The notes under the pieces: model-generated | The model's database searches: none | Seen by the model: only the letters and a program-made list of their open reading frames with translations | What the model was told of the DNA's origin: nothing | Position numbers and translations under genes: made by a program | DNA from: Plantago major | Lineage: Eukaryota > Streptophyta > Magnoliopsida > Lamiales > Plantaginaceae | Length of the DNA: 64,000 nucleotides | Reading direction: 5' to 3' | Assembly: GCA_026545765.1 (NCBI GenBank) | Contig: CM048844.1 | Span: forward strand, 53,788,932 to 53,852,931 | Shown: piece by piece, positions 47,083 through 57,484 of the stretch | Numbering within the stretch: the stretch's first letter is position 1 | Layout of the letters: each line of letters begins with the position of its first letter

Positions 47083-47920
47083 GAAAGGAGCACTGCATTG
47101 ACTGCCACTTTTTGTCGATTTATTTTTGTGTTTATGAACAGGCCTCGGAGCCCCCAAGTTGTAATCGATTTCCGTCAAGTCAATACAACTTTTATTTTCA
47201 TAACACATCTTCACTCCGCTCGGGTCAGGTCCTTCGGACCCCGTTGCCCGACCGAGTCACAAGGAAAGTTACCTAGCTGCTCGTTTCGGGTCTAAGTTGC
47301 ACACTGATCCGAGCAAGCTTTAACACAATGAAACAGGTAGACAACGATAACAAAAACAAGCGCATTTTATTCAAACAAAATGAGGACCGAGTTACAAAGT
47401 AACAGCCCGAAGAGCCCTGATCAAGCTTACAAAGACACAAGCACCTATTCTAGTTAACCCTCCTACTCTTCCAAAAGCTCCATCTTTAGAAGAACGATCT
47501 TGTACTTCGGCGCAGCCGGAGCAACTTGATTCGGTCATAATCGATTCTACACCTGCGAACATTCCGAATAGGAAGAAGACTTTTCAACAAAACAAGTTCA
47601 GCTCCCTGAGATATATTTGTGTCACCGCAACGACTCGGATCGCTTCCTCCCAGAGAATACGGAGTTCCTTTCGAACATCCTAGTATCTGGGAGCGAGCGA
47701 CCAGGATAATTGAGGCCATTCAAGACATCACGATATAATGCTTCGGGACTTTCGAACGGAAGAAACGTTTCTGCAGCAAGCAAGTGTCTCCACGACAATC
47801 CGGATCGTCTCCTACCAGATACTACAGTGCATCCTTCTCGAATTACTTAATTTTTTCGAAGGGGACGACCAGGATAATCGGCACGATCCAAGTTACTCCA
47901 GAAGCCTCCGCTGATCCGAC

Positions 47921-48196
47921 TCCCAACAAGTTCGGCAGTGTCTGGAACTCCGTTTCAGAATTGCAAGTAGCCCCCGCGGGCCTTCAATTCTTGGAACGAA
48001 GTTTCTGATACAACCGGGCTGCTCGGACACGGACCGACGGACCTTAGTCATGCAACTGGCTCACGATTGTTTACAGTTCCAATCCCCAACAAGATCGGCA
48101 TTATCCGAAACTCCCTTCCAGAATTGTAAGTGGCCCCCTCGGGCCTTCAATTTTGGAATGAAGTTACCGATGAAACCGGACTGCTCGGTCACGGAA
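47921..48196 (+). repeat. Degenerate tandem repeats in the 3' region of element G
   Basis: Two clear 114-base units (47921-48034 and 48083-48196) share CCCAACAAG, the GGCCTTCAATT segment and the CTGCTCGG segment. A more diverged third unit starts near 48285. Upstream, around 47640-47720 and 47800-47900, another pair shares GACCAGGATAAT. Confidence 0.75.
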
Positions 48197-48750
48197 CCAC
48201 AAGGGCGAGCCGAACAACTTACTTTCAAGTAAACGTTTTCCGACATGCCTCCGAGAGAGAGCGGCGGTATCCCCCCTTTCCTTCCAAGCATAGCAAGTAG
48301 ACACTCTTAGGCCTTCTATAATTGGAAAGAAGGGAAAGATACATCCAAACCTATCAAAGACGGGCCGGACTGTAGCAAGTTCCGCCCAGAGATTTCCGAA
48401 CGACCACAACTTGGTAGAACGGTTTTGATAGACTACCCCCAATATTCCAGGTTGATCCGTTTCAAGATCCCGGAATACTGAAAGGGATATTTCCAGAATA
48501 CTCACACCAACTCGAGGTCGCCTCGACCCCTACGTCTATCCGAAAGATGAACAACTCAACGAGACAGCTTTGATAGAAGGCCTTCCGACATCCTGGGCGG
48601 ATCTTACACCGAACCTCGGAATACTGGAAGGGCTTCTACCAAAACAATCCCAAGGACTTGTCGTCCCCCGGATGCAAACTCAAAGTGAAACGACTCGGAT
48701 ATGCTAAAAACTCAGAACTTCCGAGGCTTACACGTTCCAGCGCAACAGCT

Positions 48751-48943
48751 TATTATGCAACACTCCATCCGCTGAGAAAACCCTCAGTCGGTGGAGACTG
48801 CATAATAACCAATTGAACTGAATCGCTCCAACTCGACCCCCAACGTCCGAGTGCGTGTTAGCACGACAGCATTTGTTGCAAGACTTCCAGAGGCTGGTCA
48901 CTCCTCCGTCAGGATGACCAGCTACTGGAACACTGCAACAAAT
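48751..48943 (+). repeat. Two imperfect palindromes in the 3' region of element G
   Basis: The first has arms at about 48753-48776 and 48784-48806 (TTATGCA...GCTGAG against CTCAG...TGCATAA). The second has arms at 48871-48900 and 48914-48943 (ATTTGTTGCA...GCTGGTCA against TGACCAGC...TGCAACAAAT). A weaker third is at about 48980-49080. Confidence 0.65.
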
Positions 48944-50739
48944 CCGATCGGACTAACTCGATACGGACATACAAATCAAGATTACTGGAGTATGATGGCC
49001 CTTGACACCTAAGTCCGAATGAGCCTAACACTCATTCACACTTCAGGTCCCGAAGCAACGATCATAACTGGCATCCTAATTCAGAAGTTTATAGGACAAT
49101 ATTTTCCTTCGCTCGAATCGCCAAAGTTATTGACTCTTCCGACAAGAGCCTTAACCAAGGCGGATCTCTACGCTAAATAAATAAAAGTCCGAAGTATCTA
49201 AGGTTCTACGATAAGCCTAACCTACTGGTGGATCAGATCCACCGATCTGCGGAATGACGTTCCCATGCGGAGCTCTTCAAGAGTGAAGAAAAGCTCCTTA
49301 CGGGAACGTCCCTTCCAAATCTACTACTTTGAAAACGACAGACTGATGTGGACAAAAGCCGTACAAGGCAAGGGTATTTATAGAGAATCAAGACCAGTCA
49401 GATATCGATGCGTGTCATGCCGACTTTGGGCTTGGGCTTGGGCCTGGATTTGGGCTCCCAATTGGGCCAGCCCAGGGACCCTTTCCCTTCCAGCCCAGCG
49501 ACTCTTTCCCTTCCTGCCCAGACCCATCGAACTTTCGAGAAGAGATTCTACTCGGATTACACAATCCGAACATCCTCTAGGACGTTGTGCAAATTCTTCT
49601 GGCAGATTCCTACCAAGTCTTCCTGACTCGGAACATTGGTCAGAAACCCTTCCAGACATGTCCGTTTCACTCATAAGTTGCGCATCGATTTGACTCTTGT
49701 CAAACAAGGACCAGATTCGGAACGATTTGGTACCTGCCAGGGTTCCGACTCACTTGACTCTTGTCATTAATATCGACTACACAACTACGCCTACGGAATA
49801 GGCAGAGTAGCTATCTTACAAAAGGATATACGGATCAGGTCCAGTCTTTCCGACCCGTCACCTGTTGCGCTCATTTGGGTTCCTAAACTCAGAATTCTGA
49901 CATCTCCTGGGATCGGATCAACACGAGTATATTTGGCAAAATGAAAAGCAAACAGCATATATCCGAACCACCTATTACTATAAAAGGTATGGAATGATCC
50001 GACGAAAAGCCGTACAATCCAGGGGTATATATAGAAGTGAAGAACCAATCATCACTCGCCATGGGGCCCGTAACCGCCGCGATGGGCTTGGGCCTAGCAC
50101 TTGGCCGCTATCGGGCCAACCCAGAGTCCCTGCACATTTCCGGCCTCATTGAGTGAATTATTTCAAACTATTGCCCGTTCAGATCTGTCAGCCCGAGGCT
50201 GCCACGCTAACTTCCTTACCAACTACGATCTGTCAGCCCGAGGCTGTCACTCAACTCTACACTGTGAAAGCCAACACGGCTCGGAGCAGTACACCAAGTC
50301 CCTACGAATCGAACAAGGTGATAACATCCAACCTAGCCCTACTTGTTATAGATTTGATTACATCAATCTTACCTATACGATCAGCATTTAGAGCTAAGAC
50401 CCGGACAAACGCCTTGTCCGACCGAGCCAAAGATCTACCAATTGAATACTGCATTATTTTGGGGAAAATCGAGCCTCGTAGACTCGGATCCACTACCCAC
50501 AAAAGCCGAGTCAATGAAACTTTTGAGTTGCCGGTCTATTTTATAAACTCAATGCATAAGAAGAAACATTCACTCGGAAAAGCAATAACAACAAGGCAGT
50601 GATAAAAGTTGACCCGAGCCGTCAACGAGCCCGGACCAATGACATAGATACCAAATCAAGTGTAACTTCAACAAAACAAATTATACAAAATAGTGTTTCA
50701 GAAGGAAACAACATTGTCTCAAGGTCCGAAGGCCTGCAA

Positions 50740-52647
50740 TTACAGTAATCCGGGACCACCGTGGTCGAACTTCTTGTCCTCTGTCTCATCACAGACCAGC
50801 TCCACAATTAAAACATTACAAAAACGAACCTTACGGTGAGTAGCGGTCAACTCCGCAATTCGGTCCAGTTCCGAGGCAGCCACCAGCCGAGCCACCACAG
50901 CATCCAACTCCAGCTCGGGCGCATCACTTATCTTTCCCTTGCCCTTCTTGGCCGAAGGGATCGGACCTTCGGACGAACGCTTCTGTCCGACCGCAACACT
51001 CGAGCCACTGGCAGGGGGGTCCCGAGACACAGACCTCAGAGGTTTCTTAGCCCCCTTCGAACCAACCACCTTACCCTTGTCCGGGGTAGGTATGGTCTGA
51101 GCCTCTTCGCCCGCGACTGCCCTCCAAGTCTCCTCCACTCGGAAGGTGGCAGCATTTCGGTGCTCCTCCATTGGCAGCACGGTGGACGTCTTTATGATCT
51201 AGGTTCGGGTACCCTCCTCCATCTCCTTTCGTTGAGCAGCATTCTGCTTCCGCTCAACTCCCGCATGGTGGACATGGTGTACTCGAACCAAAATTCTGCA
51301 TGATAACAACAATTTAAAATTTACAACTACAAACAAAACAAGTAACCACCGACTCGGATGACCAACCACATGACCGAAGGAGGAAACACTTACTCAGATC
51401 CTTCTTTCCATCGCAAAAACTTAGCTCTGAAAAGCCGGCTAGATAAGGCAGAGGTTGGCATACCAACCCTCGGAAAAAGTATTTCTCCGGATCCTGATTT
51501 CGGTGGAGAGCTTGCATCCACAAAGGGACGTTCCGAGCCGGGGGTTTCGAGTCCGCAGCCTGCCTCGGAAAAATTTTCTCTCGAAATGCCATTTGGTCCT
51601 TTCCACTTCGGATTGACCTTGCTCCAAAGCGGGCCGGACGAAGACATATCTCTTCCACCAATTTATTCCTAAGGAGGAGAGCAGATCGACAAAAAACGTG
51701 TATGCTTGGCGACACACAAACGTATAAAACAAAGTATTCCTATCACTTACACTAACATTAAATAACTTCCGAAAGTTATCAAACGTAACCGGGATGTCCT
51801 TATATTTACACATCACCCCGAAGTACATCAGATTTCCGAGCGAGTTGGGGATGATCTGATGAGGACTTAACCCCATGCTGTTCAATATGTCCAAAAACTC
51901 GGACGACATGGGCAACTGCCACCCACAGTGAAGACTTATCTCATGCACGCACATGTACCACGGAGGCGGATTGTAAAAAGCGTGCGACTCATCCGGAATG
52001 AGGATCTCCACACACTCCGGAATCCCATACTTCCTCCGTAGTTCCCCCACCTCCTCAGCCGTCACAATCGAAGGACATGTGGGCAATGTACCTTCCTCGT
52101 TCATTTCACCCTCCGGATCAGGATGAGTAACATCGTCTCTTGTCCGAGGAAATTTCACCCGGAATACGTCCTCACCCCTCTTGAGCCCCTCGGGCAATTC
52201 ATCTTCGGTCATCTGACGACTCGTACCCGCTTGCCCAGTGGACTCCCTCCAAAAAAAATGGGCAGACAACATTTCTTCTTCTTCTTCCTCCTCGGAATTG
52301 ACGTTGCCAGTCCGATCGTCCTCCTCCACTCTATCATCCCCGGACGACAAACTCAGTTCCACCACCGTCCGAACGGGAACAGCAACCTGGACCCGATCCT
52401 CAACAGCTTCTTCGAACATACCTAACTCAGGTGGCGCCTCGGAGGTATCATGCACCTCCTCGATGTAAGGCTTCTGCGGATCCGGAATGAATGGCACTCG
52501 GTTAGGGTTACTCCTAAAATGATAGCCTAAGTTTCGAATTAGGGATCGAATCTCTACCGGGAGTTCAGGCTCTGTCCTAGCATGGCCCGAACGGAGAGCC
52601 CCTATGGTTCGTGAGCTTGTCTCTTTAGCCACACCAACACCCTGCAC
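50740..52647 (-). pseudogene. Antisense ORF of element G (Transposase_28-like)
   Basis: An open frame on the strand opposite to pol runs 52647-51439 (402 codons). After an acidic region (EEEEEEEM) it contains KYGIPECVEILIPDE, VCVHEISLHCGWQLP and LNSMGLSPHQIIPNSLGNL, the pattern of the 'putative gypsy type transposon' domain (Transposase_28) found in antisense ORFs of Tat elements. A possible 81-bp intron with donor GTAAGT at 51750 and acceptor at 51670 lies after the KLFNVS segment; it is in frame either way. The C-terminus shifts frame near 51590. A second open segment 51180-50740 (Lys/Ser-rich) may be the next exon. The role in the element is not established. Confidence 0.78.
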
Positions 52648-53166
52648 ATTAGAGACTTGCAGGTAATCCCGACGCTTCGGAGACCCTGAACCCGGAACAA
52701 CTAACCGAAGTAAGGAGCTTACCTCGGGCTCTTCCCGGCTCGGACGGGGAGACTACTCCAGCTCTACTGACTCGTCCTCACCAACAATATCAATCTCCTC
52801 GGAGCTGTCGGATAATGCATCGGAGACATATCCCTCAGCCTCGGATCGGTTCTGACTATCACTCTCGGATATCCTAGGGAAAGGAAAAGGCAATTTCGTA
52901 AGCTTTAAGATGGCAGTCCGAGAGGCCGTTTATGTATATTGAAAACGGAGAAGGAATTTTAAATTTCAGGCAATAGAACGAGTGTACCGGACGGAGTTAG
53001 TTCGGAGTCAGTAAGATGTTAACTCGGTGATAGTCAACATAGACAAGACATTGGTTATTGCTAACTATAGCCTACGCATCATGGGCATACATCCGAGCAG
53101 ACTAGACTCTTAACAGAAACGACACAACAAGCAAGGGAAATTGAATCACGCAACGAAACAAACTTA
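52648..53166 (+). other. Remaining 3' region of element G
   Basis: No complete gene. On the minus strand 52900-52750 encodes an acidic Ser/Glu-rich stretch with a stop, possibly the degenerate front of the antisense ORF. The rest shows nothing recognisable. ACTTA (53162-53166) precedes copy H and is a candidate target-site duplication. Confidence 0.55.
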
Positions 53167-54839
53167 TGTTAGGAAATTTGTTAGATATTTTGATAGAAAT
53201 ATCTGTTTAGATTTTGATCAGCAACATGATGACTTATCTTAGTCTCAGAAAGGTGATTAGTACTCTTGGTTCACTTGAACATTGTAAAAGAGGAAACCCA
53301 CTAAGTATGATAGTCTAGCTAATCTTGTATAGGATGTTAGGTCTCAAAATGTAATTTTTATTTTCTGAAGAGAAGACCAAGAAGAAGACATCCAAGCAGA
53401 ATAAGTTCGACGACATTGAAGATTTGAAGAGACTGCACAAGATTACTGAAACAGTTTTACAGATATCTTGGCCAGATATCTTGAAGACACGAATAGTTTT
53501 AAACAAACTGTGTCACAAGAGATATCTGAGAAATAAAAGGTCTATCTAAAAACAAGGAAAGTGTCCACAGATATCTATTCTCAGATACCCTGAGCTTTAA
53601 CCACAAATCTGAAAAAGAAATATATATATTGAAAACAAAGTTGTTTCAATAAAAGTGGTATCTGAAGTTAAAGATAAGAACGTGCAAAGAATCAGAGAAA
53701 TCTGATCAAGGTTGTCTCTGATACAAAGCATAGTTCCGTTGGCACTACAGGACAAAAGTATAGTACAATGCATTAAATGCACGGACAGAGATGTCTGAAC
53801 AAAAGCAACGGTAGCTTCTGAAGAAGAAGACAAACTCACATAAGATTATACACAGATATCAATAGTTTGAATTTGATTTAAGCCTAATGGATACTATTCA
53901 AATGGCACTCAAATTCATCTATAAATATCAACACTTTGCTTGAGAAGACACACTGAACGCAGACACGCTGAACCTTAGATACACAGAACTTACTGAACAC
54001 CATTGTCTCAAGCAAACTACTTATCCTCAAAGCTTTCTGTTGCGACCAAAGCTCCTGATCTTAAGTAGCACTAAAGTTCTAAGTGTCCTGATCCTAAACA
54101 AGCACTGATATTTGTGAAAGAGTTGAATCGAAAGATCAAGTAACTGAGATTCATTCTCTTGAACAATTATCATAGACTTGGGTCAGTAAGAAGAACAAGA
54201 TACCATACATTGCAAAGTGTATTAAGTATACTTGATTCACAGAGCTATCTGATTAACTGAAAAGTTATTAAAGAAGCTCATCTGACAACTCAAACCAAAA
54301 CCAACACCATCACTGGCGTGGAGTACAGGAAGTACTTAGTTTGAGAAACTAAGGAATAAATCCAAGGTTATTGAGCATAGGAAGTACTTAGCTTGGGGAG
54401 CTAGGGAATAGCTCAAAAAGGTTTCTGAGTACAGGAAGTACTTGGCTGTGAAAGCCGGCGAACGACTCGGGGGAACATTTGGTTGGGAACCATTTGTTTA
54501 AGGAATCTTAGAATAGGATTTTTGTAAGGTGACCTCAATTATCTATTCTAGTGAATTCTAGGGCTTTGGAAGACCGAAGTGGATTAGTTGGAGGATTACG
54601 CCACCTCCAGATACCACTATACTTGCTGTGTTATTTAATTTTCTGTACTTACATTTCAGCAACACACACACACACTTTAACTGTTTCTGCACTTATCTAT
54701 CTTAAGTCTTCCGCGCTCTGAATCTAAGTATCAGATATATCTACGAGAAATAGTTTTTTATCCCCCAAATTTATAAAATAATATTCCCCCCCCCCCCCCC
54801 CCCCCCCAGTCTTTTACTTTGCCGTTATCTGGACCAACA
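53167..54839 (+). repeat. 5' LTR of copy H
   Basis: 1673 bp, TGTTAGGAAA to GGACCAACA. A TATA box TATAAATA is at 53920-53927. 22 C in a row at 54786-54807 replace the shorter C/G run of the other copies, and the 50 bases before it differ strongly from copy A. AGATATCT words are frequent (for example 53460-53590). Confidence 0.93.
53920..53927 (+). promoter_or_regulatory. LTR TATA box, copy H
   Basis: TATAAATA is conserved at the same place in the LTRs of A, D and F, so it probably sets the start of the genomic RNA about 30 bases further on. Confidence 0.65.
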
Positions 54840-54841
54840 AG

Positions 54842-54853
54842 TGGTATCAGAGC
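54842..54853 (+). other. Primer-binding site, copy H
   Basis: TGGTATCAGAGC lies two bases after the LTR and is complementary to initiator Met tRNA. Confidence 0.94.
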
Positions 54854-54956
54854 AGGAGGTTCATAAGCCTTTTGCACTGAACCTAGATCCCCAGATAGGT
54901 GAAGGAACTTTGTCCATTTTCGAGGACTATTTAATTTGTGTGTTAAGTGTGCAGGA

Positions 54957-57452
54957 ATGTCTCTGAGTGATGCACCCGTTCTCAAACCAGAAAACTACGA
55001 GAAATGGAAAAATAACATGATGCTCCACCTTGAAGCCATAAGTGACGAAATGATCGAAGTGATAAAGAATGGCCCAATAGTCATTCAACAACTTAAACAA
55101 GTCATGGATGTTTCTAATGGTAGAGACAGAGATCAAAGTGAAGGATCTTCACAAACTGATGCGTCAACAAGTGGGAGATCTACTAGTCAAGTTATTTACG
55201 AACCAAAGCCCAGAGAACTCTGGACATCGGAAGATGCCAAGAGAAATCGTCTGGATGGTCAAGCTCGTAATATCATCATCAGATCGACACCTGAGCTCAT
55301 ACAGTGTAAACTGTGGGTTGCTAAAACGGCGAAAGTTGCCTGGCAACTGATTGAAGAAATCTGTGCTGGAACTGAGAAAACCAAAGAAAACAAGTTCGAA
55401 GTTCTAAAGTTGAAATTTCAAAATTTCAAACAAGGACCAACTGAAACTCTAGAAGAACTTGATTTCAGATTTACCACTCTCATGAGTGATATGGCAGCAC
55501 TTGGGGAAAGCAACAGATACTCTCAGTCAGAAAAGATTAAGACTATTGTCAAAAGTCTTAACCACAACTGGGAGCATACTAAATTCTTTTATTTTAACCA
55601 AGGAATGCCAAATATCAGTCCAGTGGAACTCTTCTCACATCTTGCTACGGTTGATTATGAGACAACACAAAGAGAACAAACAACTGAAAAGTTGCAGAAT
55701 ATTGCTCTAGTTCCTCAAGGAACTTCTGAAAAGAAGAAAAGCAAGGAAGAGACTGAGGATGCTCTTGCTGCAAAGCAAATGAGCAAATATGTCAGTCGAG
55801 AAATTGAGAGAAGAAAAGCCAAAGAGAAGCTGAAAAAGCATCTAGGCTCATCACCAGTACAAAAATATGCAAAGCTCGCTGAACAAGCCAGCTCAGAAAG
55901 CATCATGTACTGAGGAAGTAGAAATTGGAAACGATATCTGCTTCTATTGTCAGAAACCTGGTCACTTCAAGAAGGATTGTCCTGCCTTCAACAAACTAAG
56001 GACAGGTGACAAGAAAGATAGAAGAATCTTCAGAAGAAGCCAGAAAGCTTTGTTAACTGAAGAAAGTAAGAAAATCCAAACTCAACTGGATGCTCTAGAC
56101 GTTGAGACAGATTCTGAAGATGACAATTCAGATGACTCAACCTTACCATCACCAGAATTATGTGGAGTTACTCATGATATAATCGACTTTGGCCTCAAGA
56201 AGAAAGAAATGTGTGGAGTTGCTGAAATTGACGGTCCAGACATCTCTAACATAGAAATCTGTCTTATGGCTGATGAGGTAACACATACTTCTTGTTATAC
56301 TTATGAAAGTGATGAAGAAGAAATAAAAGATCTAGAAAATCTCAGGAAAGAACTTGACATCTATGAAAGAGAATTTCTAATGATCCGAGGTAGAGCCGAA
56401 AATCTTGAAGAAGAAAAGAATTTTCTTGCAAAGGAAAATTCTCAATTAGTTAAGATATCTGAGAAAAAGGATGCTGAAAATGTATTTCTCAAAGCTCAGA
56501 TATCTGAGACTGAAAAGTCACATAGAGAAGCAATGGCTGAATTACGAAAGAAATATGAAGATCTTCTTTCTGAGAACAAGGAACTCGAAAAGAAAGAATT
56601 ATCTTTTCAATCATATGCCAAAGCTAGTGATACTCTTACTGAAGTACAATCTTACTTAAGAGATCCTTCAGAAAAGAAAGGACTTGGGATGAATACACAG
56701 ACAGATTGTTCTATCACTCTGAATAAGAGTGAGGAAAGAAGAACATTTGTAAGTACTCAGCAAGATAGTTCCCATGCAATCTATAGTATCGGTCAGAAGA
56801 TAAAGATTGTTGACAAAGGAAAGGCAGTTGCGACTAAACCTTTGTGGAAAAACAAGTCAAAAACAAAACTGTTGGGCACGTCTCTGAAAAGAAACACAAT
56901 ACTGAAAAGTGTAAACACCCACAGTGCTATGTCTCGCAAAAGGGTAGAATTGCAGGAGCTGGCAAATTCTCCCATGTCACTTTTTCTGGAAAGAAATTGG
57001 ACCAACCAGACTAGCAAAGTCACGAGAAAAGCTCTCAGATAGCTTCAAGTGCTCGAAACGGTATTGGCTATAAAGGCATCGGGAAACAACTTGCTCATGA
57101 ATACAAACAGGAGCAAGAACGATGGCTAAAGGCTAGAATTGCTCAAAGCAATTATCAGAAGTGGAAGTTGAATCAAGCCACTGAAAATCTGAATGCCAGG
57201 GCTAGAAGAAATCTGGCAAGGAAAGATAAGTTTGCTGAAAAGCAAACTCAGAAACCTGACAGGTATCTGAAAGCACCAAATGGAGCACCTAGGAACACAC
57301 CAAGGAAGAAAATAACTCTTAATAATGATAATCATTCAATTAGAATTCCTCCTTATGTTCCTATCAGACAAAAGAATGTTCCAAGGAAATTCATTCAAAA
57401 ATGGATTCCTACTGGAAGATTGTTTAGTCCTGATGGTTCCAATCAGAATTGA
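54957..57452 (+). pseudogene. gag: gag of copy H, broken
   Basis: ATG 54957 (MSLSDAPVLKPENYEK) opens a capsid-like region free of stops to 55910. Against copy A a 5-base deletion at about 55850 shifts the frame. The next frame (55867-57042) carries the zinc knuckle CFYCQKPGHFKKDC (about 55939-55980), an acidic segment, a coiled coil (about 56290-56610) and the SYAKASDTLTEVQSYL segment. A one-base loss near 56847 and a small deletion near 57010 break it again. The basic tail (NARARRNLARKDKF) ends at TGA 57450-57452. The upstream in-frame TTG is not needed because ATG 54957 is conserved in all copies. Confidence 0.9.
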
Positions 57453-57484
57453 GAACCTAATCTCCTGTTCCCTGTTGTGTGCAG

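Larger units (their letters stand above)
47083..50739 (+). other. 3' non-coding region of element G with degenerate repeats
   Basis: No domain or believable ORF is seen over 3.6 kb. The open frames present are short and lack motifs. From 47600 to about 48400 the sequence is a degenerate tandem array (see separate entry). Imperfect palindromes follow at 48750-49080. Two similar modules with TATA-like sequences are at about 49340-49460 and 49990-50120. At 50180-50247 a 20-base word, GATCTGTCAGCCCGAGGCTG, occurs twice. On the minus strand AATAAAA lies near 47370. Long repeat-rich 3' regions are typical of Tat elements. Confidence 0.7.
40048..53166 (+). mobile_element. Element G: Tat-lineage Ty3/gypsy retrotransposon
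   Basis: The order is LTR, primer site, gag, protease, RT, RNase H, a second RNase H, integrase, a long 3' region with repeats, and an antisense ORF. Gypsy gene order (integrase last), two RNase H domains and an antisense ORF before the 3' LTR are hallmarks of the Tat/Retand group. The right part is cut by copy H before any 3' LTR is reached. The left LTR border is a proposal based on TGTTAA...CAACA symmetry. Its base composition is visibly more GC-rich than the surrounding copia elements. The coding part has many stops and frameshifts. Confidence 0.85.

Noticed and set aside
47921-48196. CRISPR-like array
   Set aside because: Units are 114 bases, degenerate, lack constant repeats with unique spacers, and the context is a plant retrotransposon.
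49265-49693. 142-codon plus-strand frame in the 3' region of element G
   Set aside because: It lies in GC-rich low-complexity sequence (repeated GGGCTT), has no domain, and the complementary strand is equally open.
50740-51180. Independent host gene encoding a Lys/Ser-rich protein
   Set aside because: Same strand and directly after the Transposase_28-like ORF in element G; more likely its decayed C-terminal part or next exon.
54936-54956. TTG 54936 as gag start
   Set aside because: ATG 54957 is conserved in copies A, B, D, F and H and begins the conserved MSLSDA sequence.
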